NCBI GenBank assembly: GCA_030247855.1
Contig: JAPDRN010000120.1
Location: 38,718 to 102,717 of the forward strand
DNA: 64,000 nt
Source: Knufia peltigerae
Lineage: Eukaryota; Ascomycota; Eurotiomycetes; Chaetothyriales; Trichomeriaceae
Direction of reading: 5' to 3'
Each line of letters starts with the position of its first letter. Position 1 is the stretch's first letter. A program made the translations under genes and the position numbers. The notes beneath the pieces were generated by a model. The model was not told the DNA's origin. It worked only from the letters and a program-made list of their open reading frames with translations, and ran no database searches. This document shows positions 10,325-22,537 of this stretch, one piece after another.

Positions 10325-12785
10325 TTCGAATAATATTATCCTCTGTTTATTCTGAAATGCGCATCGAGGTACTTGAAGATCTGTAGGGCAGGCAGCAGGA
10401 AGACAACCGCAGTGGCCGAGAAGCTGATCGGATGTGGAATACAGTTCGTGGGAAGACTGGACTGAGGCTGAACAAGATTCATATGTTTATGTTTCCCTGC
10501 AGAGTCAGCCGCCCTCGTCCACGGCTGAGTCCTTGCACTTGGACAGGAGACTTGACAAGGTATCCTTCTCCCGGCTTGGGGCGCAAGCCGCCTTGTCATT
10601 AGGCTTAAGTTTGTCTGGAAATCCCGATACGAGAGCACTGCCTCACGCAGCCTCGTTATCACACGGCGATAGGTTAAATGTTACAGTATGATGGAAGTCA
10701 ATGGTCAGAGGAGTGCGTGTGGCTGCAGGAGTCGTCCGATGGCGTCCACTTGGAGCCCAAGGACGAGGGCCGCAGCTGAGGAGGGCAGTGCAGTCAAAGG
10801 ATGCCTCGTTTGAGCCTGGGTCTCCAGCCCTATGGCCCAATAGCAGCTGCAGAGCCGCCAAGGATGGATGCTTAGGCAGATGCGGATAGGTGGACGTTGC
10901 CTTTTTGGCGGGCCTTGGCATTCTCGAAGCTGCCTTACCAGGCCGCTCGCACATGATCGACTGATGCTTGTTGGCGTTTGCAGCGCCGTTCAGCTCATTG
11001 CAAAAGCCAGACTTATAGAACGCTGCGAGATCAAGAGATTGAAAGAAGACACTACCAATATCTGGGCAATTCAAGAGAGGCTCAAAACCCAACCGCTTGG
11101 TCGGACGGCAGAGCTCATGATTTCGGATCTCGACAGCATCAACATCGTTCATTTCAATGCACCAAACTGCTTCCATAGATCTTCTTGACATCTTTCCCGA
11201 CTGCATCATTATCTTTCATCCAATCTTACGAATATTATTTCTTCCACTTTATTGATTGTTGTTGATACCCTTCTACGAACTTGTTTATCTCAGCCTGATC
11301 AATACCAAAGTTCTCGACCTGGAACCACTCGACGACCATTCGGGTGCACAACTTCTCCGGAAGCCAACTAATGCGAACAACGATGGCAATCTATCATTGG
11401 CGGTATCACTCGGCCAGGTGGACTTCCATTGGCCATTGCTCAAATGGCGGGCATTATTCGCCGCGAGTATACGGCCCTCAATGGTTTCCTGGAGGTCTAC
11501 AAGGACGACACAGAAAACCCGATGGAGTCTCCCACAGGGCTCACTGAGATCGCTGAACAGGCAGTTCGACGTCGGAATCTCGACACGGGTACTTGCCATT
11601 TTCCATCTTTGGACCTGAACGTGGTCCTGAGCCTCGCTGCTTCAGCCTGGGATGCTCCTGCACGTGACTGAGCATGGTGTAGTTCGGCGTGGGTTTCAAG
11701 ATTCGATACTCGGGGGAGTTTCAGACCTCAGTGGTGTTGACAAGTGGGGCAGGTACAGGGAGCAGTGCTAGGACTGGCAGCGTCGGTGGGAGTAGACAGG
11801 ACTGTGTCGAGTAATGCTACGTCGAGATTCCGGTCAAGAAACACATTTTTCTTTCCCCTTTCTGATCCTAGAACGGAAAAGGAAAAGGTTTCGCCGCTTG
11901 TCCAAGTAGGTACCGTAATTATCTCCGTAAGAAGTATTGTATGGTGCTTCCTCCAAGAATTGTAGGGTATCAGGATAACCATGACTCGGTAATCATGTAG
12001 ATCAAGGTAAAAAAAAGCTTACCCTTGGGGAACAATCTTACCACGAGCGACCCCAAAAATCGTAGATATATGTATAGAGAGATGGAGAGATTTTACCTTT
12101 CTTGAAGTGCGTCAACATGGTGACACGCCAGACCAAGAGGCAAACAAGACACTCTCATCCAATCCAGTGTTTGTTGTTTGTTTTTCACCATCTTTACATG
12201 TCGACAACTCAAACACGTCGTTCTTTGTTTTAAAAAAACAAAACGTTACTGCGTGTCATCACTTTCGCCGTTTGAGCGGACAGGCAGGTGTAAAACACGG
12301 GGATGACCCATTCTATTTAATAAAAATTCTTTTAAGAACAAAAAAAAGAGGGAGGAAATTGGTATGTATGGTGGATAAGATCATGACAGTAAAAGAGTCA
12401 TAATCGAGTAAATAATGCCAAGTTATTTGAGCCGTACTCGTATCCGCATTCGTACTCGTATATTTATCTCGATTCAGACTCATCTCTACAGGCAGAATAT
12501 CAATATTTATCGGTGTTCATCATTAATACATCTCATTATTCTCATATCTCATATCAAAGGAATGCTACTCGAGCCTTTTCTTTTCCTCATGCGATGACAG
12601 CCCAAGTTATACTTCGCCGTCAATGACAAAAATGAAAATATTAATCCTCAACAGTCCATCATAAGGCGACGATGACTGCATATGTACTAACATAGGTCAG
12701 ACCCCAGAAATATGAGTGTTGGCCGATCCCGTAGAAGCGGTGACCAGGCAAATTCATCGTCAGATCTCCCCAACCAAGACCTCCT
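10325..12785. other. Gene-poor intergenic region
   Basis: About 2.5 kb without a supportable gene. Several frames of 100-190 codons (for example minus strand 10643-11209 and plus strand 11256-11618) lack domain signals and overlap each other. The region holds repeat copy B (11552-11679) and an A/T-rich tract at about 12000-12660, with a short internal repeat of cgtactcgtat/cgcattcgtactcgtat near 12434-12460. Confidence 0.55.
11552..11679 (+). repeat. Dispersed 128-bp repeat, copy B
   Basis: Partner of copy A at 3483-3610, same length and orientation. Just upstream, the + strand frame at about 11444-11580 reads plausibly protein-like (MAGIIRREYTALNGFLEVYK) and runs into the repeat. The segment may therefore be a decayed fragment of a once-coding element. 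That reading is inference. Confidence 0.7.
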
Positions 12786-13946
12786 TCATTTCGTCGGGGC
12801 ATGGCTCTGACACCAGTTGAAATATGTCTGGAGCTTTGGAAAGTCACTCGTGGTGGCAGACGAGCCACCGTTCGCTGTGGCACAGGCCTTGCAAGCGCTG
12901 ACGCCTAGCATAAAAGGTACAGGGTCGGGGCAAAGCTGGTTATATACGAAACCAGTATTCTGTCCGACGGTCTGAGTGTTGTCAAAGACGCCATAGCAGG
13001 CGGCTGGGGCAATTCCGAGAGATTGCCGACTGACGATTTCAGCAATGATATTCTTGCTGCCTCGTCGAGGGAACCTGGGTGTCCAGGTCGCTGTTGGCTT
13101 GGTCCAGTCACCCCAACCCGTGGTCGTTGTCGGAGTCGGCGGGGCGGCAGCCGGCGGGCAGACTGGTTGACCGTACACGTCGAAGATGGCGAATGAAAGA
13201 TCAAAGAGCATGGGGTTCAGATGGAAGTATCCTAGAGCTGGCTTATCCCACGCACAGTCGGCCTCGGTGGGCGTCGGCCATGTAGCGTTCCAGTCCGTGG
13301 GGACGTCAAGGGGAGGCAGTGGCTTGCACTCGTCCGGAGCGCAGACATAGCCATCCGCAGGTGGGTTCTGTTCCCAGTTGCAGTCGATCTGAGGTGGTGT
13401 GCAGATGGTGCCAGGAGGACAGCCCCAGAGGTAGTTGCTTGGTAAGGGAGCCTTGGGAGTGTATGTTGGGTTGACGATTCTGGAAGTACAAGTCACCAGG
13501 CCAGTCAGAGGCGCCGATGGGCAAGTCGTGGAGACGACAGTGGTGGTGGCAACATCAGTTACTGTGCTCACGCCAACACTCGTAATGGTCTTTTCACTGA
13601 CAACAGTGGTCGGGCTAACGATTGTGGTAGGAGCAACGACAGTCGTGGGGACAGTCACTGGCACACTGATGTAGCTGGTCTCGACGCTCGTGTCGACAAT
13701 GGTCGTCGGCTTGATCTCGACAGAGGTGGTGGTGACAGTGACATAGTCGGTCTCAGTCGAGTACACGGTCGAGTAGATTGTCGTCGAAACAGTGACATAG
13801 CTGGTTGACCAGTCTACCCAGCCAGCGGCAGGAGCACTGCTGGTAGTGGTTTCCCATCCGTCGGTGCCAGCTTGAGCGAGAGTGACAAGGAGGGGGCCCA
13901 GAAGGGCGGCAATACTCATCCTCATGACGCCGATCTTGTAGATCAT
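12786..13946 (-). CDS. Secreted Thr/Val-rich adhesin-like protein
   Basis: A single exon from ATG 13946 to TGA 12786 encodes 386 aa; in-frame ATGs at residues 8 and 10 are alternative starts. A signal peptide (MRMSIAALLGPLLVTLAQA) leads into a segment of about 120 residues dominated by Thr, Val and Ser in TTT/TVV/STV patterns. This looks like the heavily O-glycosylated stalks of fungal wall proteins. The second half is Cys- and Pro-rich with patterned cysteines (CPPGTICTPPQIDC, CACATANGG) and many Trp residues. There is no clear GPI signal at the C-terminus, so it is probably secreted or wall-associated. No enzyme motif is visible. The family is not recognised, and the cell-surface location is inferred from the signal and composition. 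Confidence 0.75.
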   Translation of the reverse strand: MIYKIGVMRMSIAALLGPLLVTLAQAGTDGWETTTSSAPAAGWVDWSTSYVTVSTTIYSTVYSTETDYVTVTTTSVEIKPTTIVDTSVETSYISVPVTVPTTVVAPTTIVSPTTVVSEKTITSVGVSTVTDVATTTVVSTTCPSAPLTGLVTCTSRIVNPTYTPKAPLPSNYLWGCPPGTICTPPQIDCNWEQNPPADGYVCAPDECKPLPPLDVPTDWNATWPTPTEADCAWDKPALGYFHLNPMLFDLSFAIFDVYGQPVCPPAAAPPTPTTTTGWGDWTKPTATWTPRFPRRGSKNIIAEIVSRQSLGIAPAACYGVFDNTQTVGQNTGFVYNQLCPDPVPFMLGVSACKACATANGGSSATTSDFPKLQTYFNWCQSHAPTK

Positions 13947-16679
13947 GAGTATCTATGTGCACACAACGAAGGACTTGGGTATCAAAAAAACAACAACAAG
14001 GCTGTGCAGTTATGTCGGAGGAGGGATGAGACGAGAGGAAAGCGAAAGGCGACTCCCTCGACCTGATATATGGGATTGAAGCTTTCAATGCCACGGCCAT
14101 GCGAGCACAATTTTTATTTGTCGTCACCAGCCTTGGAAGAAGAGCCCGCACCTCCCATGGAGCCGATGCTACCATTGCGCCAGTGGCTTGCAGGACTTAG
14201 GCATACCCTCCGCAATGGTACTAGACGTGTCTAGAGTAGCCTTGAAAGGCCTTCGACTTAGCGTGCTCGCTTGTTGGGAGAGGACTTGAACAAGACCACT
14301 AGACTGACCAGGAGCATGCGAAAGTCCGTCAGGGCGTTAGTAGCTCTCGGTGCCTTGATGGGTGATTGTCAGGGCAGCCCAGCCGATCCCGATATGGCTC
14401 ACCCAGCCTCACGGACGACGGACATTATGATGGTACTATGTTGCACAGGGCTAGGATATGCTGTACTCCGTATGGGTCGGGGAAATTAATCACCATCCGC
14501 CGTGCTGACAAGACCGAATGGCGGCAGAAGGGGCCGTATTGTGGCTACACTATTTCTTCAAGGCTGGAGACGCGGCTAGGAATATCCCAAGAATAACAAG
14601 AAAGCTGCCGGATGCATGGAAAATCAGCGCGGCATCACACCAGGAGTAAGTAAAATGACCCACGGCGTGAGCAGAAAGAAAAGGACTTTCCCCGCGCACT
14701 CGGGCATCGTTCGCGTCTGCAAGAACAGGAAGCTTCGGGACTATGAGCTGGTCAAGTGATGATTATGAGGCTCAATTACCAGATGAGGTCTGGTAAGAGA
14801 ATGTATTGTGCTGGTATTCTAGGGCATTAGAGGAAGGTCTCTTTGTAAGTCTCCTCCTTTTTGCCGTAGTATCTCTTGGCTGCTGGTGGCTGTAGAGCAG
14901 GCTGTACAAATGGATCCTCATGGTGGATACACATCATGCACCTTGAGGTCGATACAGAGAGTCTTCGTAAGTCCACGCCGGAGAATCTAGCTCATTCTTC
15001 CCCAGGGCTCCTCTCTCTCACCATGCAACTACCGCTGATCTATGCCCTTTACAGGTGCGCCTTGAAGCCTCGGGACAATGAGCTGTGAGGTAACACTGAG
15101 GACGCGACCAATTGATTGAAGAGCTCCTTTATCCCTGTAACACGGCTCACAGACATGGGTGTCAAGCAAGAACAATCACACCGCGGTCAAGACAATGGTC
15201 ACACCATGACCGCTCTTTGAGTCCTGCTTCTACCAAGAGTCCCTCAACAAGTCACGACCATACATCCTTGTGGCTATCTCTGGAGTCTTACAGTGTCTGC
15301 CTGGTTCCATGTCTCAGAGCTGCGGCACTCTCGATATATGAAAGACCGCTACAGGACCGAAAGACTGTAGCGATAACTGGGAAAATGCTGGCGCCAACGA
15401 GAGCCGCACACCTGTCTCATTACTAAGACACCTCAGGCCACCAGTCTTAGCTTGCCGGCAGATGAGCTACTGTAACCGAACGCCGGCTGCTCTGTATCAC
15501 ACCGACATGTGAGCCACTAATGAATAGCTTACGTCTTCCTGGGGCACAAATCTTTCCCCTTCCATCCTGCATGCAGCGACCAAGCCAGCGCATCCTCCAC
15601 AATTTTGCGGACACATCCGCCCCGGGCGCCAGGATACCCTGAAGATCAGTCAACGGCTTCAGGATCAGGCTGAAGAATGTCGGAGGGCGCTTTCAACCCT
15701 TCCACAGCCACCAATATCAGATTTTGATCGATTAATGAGAAGGAGAGAGTGCTCCGCTTGATCAGGACTTATCTTCACAAGTCAAAACCATCCTGGGCGA
15801 CTTTGAGCGCAGTATGAGCAGAACTATCTGGATAAGGCTGAAGTCGACGTCCTCCACGGTTTTTCCTTGTCCCCGCCCGAGGTTCTTCTATGTTTAGCGT
15901 GGGCGAAGTCATCCTTTAGGCTCGGTGAAGCTTCTACTTCCACAAACATGCATATTCCATCAGGATGGCTGTGCTATGATTTGACTGTGCAGCTTCACAT
16001 CGATGGAGACTCACTAAGTCTGAGACTGAGTAACTAGTGATGCCACCCATCAGTGTCTGGATCACAGTCTTCTGATCTACACTTGACGAATGTCCGCCAA
16101 TGTTGGCCGACGGACCTTTGACCAGTGAGTCTAGCCAGTCCACACATTGTTACACAACATGCCCTGGCTTCATTCCCTCCAGTGCCTGTTCAGGAAGAGA
16201 GCGAGATGGATACACCTGCCCCTCATCCAGGAGCTTTCCACCACAACCCAACTTCCCGCGCGTGCACATGAGCGCTGCCTCTTCTCGCTTCACGGTTGCA
16301 GTAACCTGCAATGTCCAAATGCAACATGGAGCGATGATCCATCCTATAAAATGCTTACTGGATAGGAACCCAGAACAGAATTTCCAGACTAGCGTCGAAA
16401 CTGCTGCCGACAGTCCTACTATACGGGGGCGAAAACACGGACTGTTCTCATGACATCGCCACAAGCTAGATGCTTCTAGCCGGCAACATGCCGCCAGACC
16501 CTCCCTCAGTGTGGCAGGGCGCATATACCCCTCGCCCGTTCATCGAGGTCGATTTTTCCGACAGTGTGGGTTGTGGCCAAAGGCTGCGAACCGAGTACAA
16601 ACCCGTTATATGCTAAACTCGACTGCCTCAAGAACCTGCCCCCACTGCATCTACCCAAGCTTCCAGACATCCAGCAGCC
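13947..16679. other. Gene-poor intergenic region
   Basis: About 2.7 kb with only short, mutually overlapping frames and no recognisable domains. It contains a 22-bp near-repeat (14729-14750 and 15064-15085, two mismatches). The last few hundred bases should hold the promoter of the Kelch gene. Confidence 0.55.
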
Positions 16680-19148
16680 ATGTTCCTCATGCTTCGATGT
16701 GTATCATGGGTATTGTCACTGGCAGTTCTTGCCAGTTGCGACTATACTGCCAAACAAATAGCTGGTTGGGATAGGCCTCGTGCCGCCTTGATACGCGACT
16801 ATGTGTATCTGGAAGGAGGAAAGATTCAAACCGGAGCCTGGAACGACAACACTGGTCAATGGGTGAATCCTCAAACCGTCAGCGTTACACAGGGAGCGTT
16901 GTTCAATCTCAGTCTGCACGAAGCTTTTGGCGTGAACGAAGGAGATGATCCCGCCAATTTCCAAAGTATCCCGGAGGCTGGTGTGGACAACTTCTATCTT
17001 GATGGTTTCATGTTTGCAAGCTATAACGAATTCTACGCATGGGGGTGAGTACCCTGGGACTATCATTTAACGGCAATCGTTAATGGAAATCCATCTAGTG
17101 GCATGTTGTTGAACGCTCTGAACTCCGTGCTCCGAACTGTGCACGATGTGCTATATGACGAGCCTGCCGGCAAGAGTGATGCTGATCTCGGAATCCCTAA
17201 TACGGGCTACGATCCTCAAAACTCCAACTTCCCGCACGGCGTGACAAACGGTGCTGGCGCCAATGCACCAAGTGAGAATATAAGTTTCTATTTCGGCGGC
17301 TTGTACAATTCGGACGGCGCGAAATATGATTACTTCAACCCGCCCACAGATGAAGCCAATTTCCTTATCAGGGTGACGATGGATGAGATTAGTTTTGCAG
17401 ACTGGGCGATTGTTTCTCCTCCCGACGATGGATCGATCCCGTGGCGTGCGGAAGGCGGCCTTGTCTGGATTCCGACCTCGACTCAGGGGATCCTGGTTGC
17501 CCTCGGAGGGGTTGTCAAGCCTGCCGATACCGACTTTTATGTCGCCCGAGACAATGTCACCACTTCGATGACCTTTTTGAAGAATTTCCCCGTCTTTGAT
17601 ATCGGGTCAAGCACTTGGAGCCTTCAGCCACTCAGTGAAGGCTCACCGTTCCCCAACAAGCCGATGGCGCAGTTTTGTACGGCGGTGGCATCGGCATCTG
17701 ACGGTTCACACCATGAGATCTTCGTCTACGGAGGATGGGACAGTAACAACGACACCGTCGCGAGCAGAGATGTCTGGATCTTGTCGATCCCCTCGTTCAC
17801 ATGGATCAAGGCGGATACTACTGGGCGCCAAGGGGATCCAAGGATAGGTCATGTGTGTGTCACTCCCTACCCCGATCAGATGATTGCTATCGGAGGCACT
17901 ACGATAAGCGAGCAGCCTTTGACGACAAGTCGAACTGTGGACGTGTACAATCTCAACACGCTGGAATGGACGGGGTCCTACGATCCAGACGTCCATGATG
18001 ACTACAAGCCAAACCAAGTCGTTCTCAACGTCATCTCTGCAACGCCAACAGCCAGTGGCATGCCATCCAACATCGCCAGCTGGTTCGACAACAAATACGA
18101 CATGAGCAAAATCACCAACTTCGGACCTTACAAGAAACAACAACCTGCAACAACAAGCTCCAATGGAACAGCCACACCGACTCCAGCGCCGCATCACCAT
18201 AACCGGGGCTGGGTTGTCCCCGTCGCCGTGGTGGTGTCGGTGGTTGGTGGCCTGATTCTTTTGGGATGCTTGCTGTTCTTGTGCTTCCGCAAGCGCATCC
18301 TCGAGCACCGCCGCAGGGTCCTCCGAGAGCGCGAAAACTCCATAGCCGCAGGCAACCGTACGAGCTTTATCCTCCCATGGATCTTCTCGACCAGCTCCGC
18401 TGGCGCGCCCAAAGATGTAGGGTCCGACACCATCACCGAAGTCGAGCCTGCAGGTTCACCTCCGGTCATGGCCCCGGGCCCGCACGAGATCGACAGCAGG
18501 AACAGAAACGACTACTTTGGAGGGAGCCAACCTCGGTGGTCGTCTTCGACGGCCGTCAGGTCCCCGCGCGCGGACTGGGAAGGCCCCGCCGAGGCACAGG
18601 ACACGGGGATCACACCGATCCATGAAGTTTCCGGGTCCCCCATGTCCGAGAAGCCGGATGGCATCAACTATCAATTCCGCAACATGGCCATGTACCCTCC
18701 CAGCGTGGTGAGTACGGGCCACCACAACATCGCAGCACCCCAGAGCGCGACCATCTCGAACGCCGACGAGTCAGAGTCCGTGTCTGCTGCGGGTGCTGCG
18801 GCGCCGTCGTCTCCCCGTACCGCGTCCGCAACGAACATGAGTTCACCGAGGGGCGTACCTACCATCCCCGAAGACGGTGCCGCGACGGCCCTCGACAGTA
18901 GCGACAACGGGACAGAGTCTGGACCCGGCGGTGCGGCCGTTCTGGGTGCGTTGGATCCCGTCTCCCCCTTGACCAACAAACAACAAAGGCGACCCGTGCA
19001 CAACCGACACAACTCGAGCGTCAGTAGCGGGGTGTCCATCCCTTCGCCTGGTCTGGATCAATCGTCGGCGTTGCCTCCTAGGACGAGAAGTTTGTCGATG
19101 GAAGAGAATATAGGGCAAGGTGAAGACAAAGGTAATCGTACGCTGTAG
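16680..19148 (+). CDS. Kelch-repeat single-pass membrane protein
   Basis: Two exons, 16680-17044 and 17099-19148 (804 aa). The 54-nt intron begins gtgagt and ends ctag, giving YAWGGML across the junction. An N-terminal signal peptide (MFLMLRCVSWVLSLAVLASC) is followed by an ectodomain with Kelch-type blades, for example EIFVYGGWDSNN..DVWILSIPSFTWIK and QMIAIGG..VDVYNLNTLEW. A transmembrane helix (VVPVAVVVSVVGGLILLGCLLF) comes next, then a basic stop-transfer (RKRILEHRRR). The cytoplasmic tail of about 280 residues is rich in Ser, Pro and Gly and looks disordered and phosphorylatable. Such proteins are widespread in filamentous fungi and may act as surface sensors or polarity factors. The ligand is unknown. 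Confidence 0.88.
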
Positions 19149-19629
19149 TCACGGTGGTGATCCAGGACGAGGACGAAGTCGGGATAGCAGTGCAATATCC
19201 AGAGTGATGATGACCGATAATCCATGAAGAGAATGACAATGATATTTCACGACACTCCTTCCAAACAAGAGCTTGATGAAAAATGAACTGTTGCATGAGG
19301 GGAGGATTCATGTCTGATTCTTTGGTTTTTGCTGATTGGAGGATACAAAATTAATGAAATCCATGTTTCAGTGAGGTTCTTTTTTTCGGAACGGTACTCG
19401 GAATTTATTGATGGATCGTGGATGTAATGAAGAATGTATCCGTATTTATCTTCATATTCGTGACTACTCCCTGCTCTCCGGAAAGGTAACAATAATATTA
19501 TTCGTGACTAGGTTCTTTCATCTTCTCGACATCTCAGGCGTGAAACGACCAACAGCATTTCTGATTTTTCGTCTCCACTCCTGAAGGGGCAAGTATTTAC
19601 AAGAGTTTCCCTCCGATACTAGGTCTCGA
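19149..19629. other. Convergent intergenic region
   Basis: The 3' flanks of the Kelch gene (plus) and the sphingomyelinase-like gene (minus) meet here. No gene or notable motif was seen. The longer open frame running on from the last sphingomyelinase exon to 19518 is out of phase with the spliced frame. Confidence 0.5.
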
Positions 19630-20312
19630 TCAAAAGTTTTTGCCTGTAAAGGCACTCTGGACCGAACCGAACCTGTTGATTGGGAAATGTCAGTTTCGGT
19701 CACATTGACGGTAAATGGGACAGGAGTACTTACCCTTGGGGACATTGTTTCCCGAGGGCGACACTCCCACTTCTCATGTAACAGATCTTGGCCTCGGCGC
19801 AAGCGTCGCTGGTACAATTGGGGGTCTTGACACTCATCTTACCCTCAAAGGTGTTGTGCATGCCGACCAAAGTGTGATTGTGGGTCATTGCTTCCGTCAC
19901 CTTGTGCCAGTAAGTGGCGTTCAAGGGAGCGGTCGGGGGCCAATCTCGGAGTCTGTATGCATCTCGGGTCGAATATTCAAACTTCCACACCGGACCTGTT
20001 TCGCTGGCGTTGATCCCTCCGAAGGCACTGACGTTGCTATAATAAGTGTAGGCCTCGTAAACCGAAAAATCCCCAGTGTCGACTTCGTACATCCTGTATC
20101 CACTGTTGAGGTTCGTCAAGGGAGTCACGCTGGGTCCGATCCAACCGACGTTCAAGGCGTTTGCGGCGTTTTGGACGGTACCGTTGTTGGCGTAATAGAT
20201 CATCAATTGATCTTCGTGGGTGTGGCCGAAGAAGATGCCTGCAATTACGTGTGGCGAGAAACGGTCGACGATCTGGTAAAAGAGGTCTAACAGAATCCCA
20301 AGTCAGATGTCA

Positions 20313-20350
<38 letters not shown>

Positions 20351-22087
20351 TGGGGAAGACAGTGATGAAAATACCTGTTGGATTTGGCATAGGGTTCGAT
20401 CCATCCCAACCAGTCAACACATGTCCAACGATCCAGACTCGCTCTTTTTTGTTTTCGGCATCTTGAAGTTCGTCGGCAAGGAACTTGAGATTGCCACTGT
20501 TGTCGGGGTTTGTGGTGTTGCTGCCACATACATTAGTCATGATCCTGCATCGTTTCAAGAAAAGAATCATTGACCTACATGAAATTCAAAAAGTTGGCTT
20601 TGTACCAAAAATCAGTATTGAGAGTAATGATTCTCAACTTGGGATATGCCGGATGGTTGATGCTATAAGCCGCATAATGCATACGAGCTTCGTTTGCAGC
20701 TTCCGCGGAGATCCAGTTGTTCTGTTGCCAAAGTGAGGCGACGTGATCATAATTCCAAGACCTGAGAGGCGCACGTCAGCAGACTTCTTATCATTTTGGT
20801 CTTGAAAACTTACTGTTGCTGTCCCAAGTTTCCAGGTAACGAGTGGGGAGCATCAATAGCTTCTACAAAGTCCACAAATCAGTGACACTGACACTGACAA
20901 GAGTCATGATAGACATGGAAAGACCTCCTTACCGGGATTGCTGTCGTGATTTCCCAAAGCTGCAAAGATGGGACCACTGGGAATATACGCCTTGAGCATA
21001 TGATAGATTGACCATTCTGCATACATGGTATAGTTCCTGGAGAGTTCATTCTGGCCCTCGTGCGAAACCAGGTCACCAGTATAGATACCCCAAGCGAATT
21101 GGTCGTGATCAGACTTGTTGTCGTGAGTGGTTCCGGTCAAAGGTGAGATCGACTCTAGTGCTGAAGTCAGGAGGAAATAAGGACTGTCACATTTGAAAGC
21201 TCCATAGAGTGGTGCCGGCAGTCCAATCTTGCCAGAAGTGCTTCCCGCGTTTGCACGGCAGCAAAGACCACTTGAACAGTTGGCGTCCGAGCCAACAGAG
21301 TAACGAGGATCAATGTGCATGTCACTCATGTGCAAGACCTTAACCCGTTTCCCGCTCGCTTTTGGGACAGTGACGTTGGCGGGTTTTGGACCAAAAAAGC
21401 TTGTGGTGTTGGAAGATAGAGTCGACGGCATCTTGCAAAATGTACTGCTGACTGAGTTGCAGATGTATTGTCCATCGGAGCCAGACACGTCGGCCAATGC
21501 AAGCACTTGAGTCCAGATTGCGCCGAAAGTCGTGGCCTCGTAACTCTCCTTACAGGTGGTGTTGGACTTGAAACCAGTGCTGGTGCAAAGCTCGACAAGC
21601 ATGTCCGGCACCATAGAGGGCACCCGCTGGGCTACATATTTGCCCACCTCCAGCGCCGAAATGCATTTGGAGCAATTAGACCCGCTGCCAGAGATGATCG
21701 ACTTCACTTGGCTGATGGCGTCGGCGACAATGGCGGAACCGTTGTTGACAGAGTAAAGCGGTGCTGGATAATAGACAGGGTCTTCGTCCTCTTCAGGAAT
21801 GGTTTTGGGGTTGGTCAATTCAAGAGGATAGGTGTAATTCAATGTCAAATCGTGAATGATTGGTTGAGGCTGAAGTTATGTCAGTTTCGTGGCCGACGTG
21901 GCCTTGTTCACTCGGACTTTACCTCTTCGGTTGGTGACGGCGGAATGTAGTATGCCGAGAATAGACTGGTAGGAAAGCCAGCAGGAACTGTAAACGCGAG
22001 TAGTTGAGAACTGGATGATTGCGCGTGAGCAAGCTGGCACAAACAGCCACTCAACGCTGACAATAGTAACGACCGATGGCAATACAT
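19630..22087 (-). CDS. Acid sphingomyelinase-like phosphodiesterase
   Basis: Seven exons: 22087-21923, 21869-20933, 20862-20814, 20761-20579, 20520-20375, 20286-19734, 19672-19630 (691 aa, all phases consistent). A signal peptide (MYCHRSLLLSALSGCLCQLAHA) directs secretion. A saposin-B-like segment (NCSKCISALEVGKYVAQ, with paired Cys) precedes a calcineurin-type metallophosphatase core. Visible metal motifs are DMHIDPRYSVG, YTGDLV, ALGNHDSNPG, VWIVGH and FFGHTHEDQ, the last in exon 6, so the active site looks complete. Many N-glycosylation sites are present. The family hydrolyses sphingomyelin or related phosphodiesters in the vacuole or outside the cell. Intron 5 carries a (TC)n(AC)n microsatellite at about 20312-20350. 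The last exon is only 43 nt and ends SAFTGKNF. Substrate is unproven because fungi lack abundant sphingomyelin. Confidence 0.92.
20312..20350. repeat. (TC)n(AC)n microsatellite inside an intron
   Basis: An uninterrupted TC run passes into an AC run within intron 5 of the sphingomyelinase-like gene, lengthening it to 88 nt while most of its introns are about 50-70 nt. Confidence 0.9.
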
Positions 22088-22537
22088 GGTGGATTAACAG
22101 CCGCAACCAGATCAGAGGCTAGACAGAGAGCATACGACGTAGATAGGATGATATGAAGCATGTTGGCGAATTGCCTTGTTCTATAAAAGCAACGTCGAGA
22201 GCTCGGGAGTTCCTGATCGACTGTCGCATGGAAGAAAATGCGATGATGATGGCAAGCCAATGACATGCCGAGGCTGTCCAATAAGGGGCACCGATCTACC
22301 ACGTGCCTAGCAAGGGCCGGCGTAGTGTCGACGCCCACCCCCATCCAAGTCGTTGTAGTTAAAGAAGCATATGTAGGCCAAGCATTGCAAAGCTCAGGAA
22401 GCCACAGCTTGTGATCGGCTTCGTGGAGCTTACTGGCACATACGAAAAAGACTTCGGTTGCAGTGGAATCGGTGGTGTGAAGGTCCCGTTCTTGGAAAAA
22501 TGCCGAAGTGGTTGACTAGTATCTAGGATCAGGCAGC
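22088..22537. promoter_or_regulatory. Promoter region of the sphingomyelinase-like gene
   Basis: A 450-bp stretch upstream of the minus-strand start at 22087 and downstream of the ABC-F gene. It contains a CACGTG core (ccacgtgcc, about 22300) and an A/T box (ctataaaag, about 22181). Binding is inferred only. Confidence 0.4.

Noticed and set aside
10643..11209. 188-codon minus-strand frame
   Set aside because: No domain, Cys- and Pro-rich at random, overlapped by several equally long frames on the other strand, and no start or splice support.
12009..12050. Minus-strand sequence resembling the exon 6 end of the sphingomyelinase-like gene (ccccaaggg-gtaag)
   Set aside because: The match is only about 17 exact bases around a splice-like site; neighbouring exon sequence is absent.
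13753..14175. 140-codon minus-strand frame at the start of the Thr/Val-rich gene
   Set aside because: Overlaps the secreted-protein exon in another frame; the secreted frame has the signal peptide.
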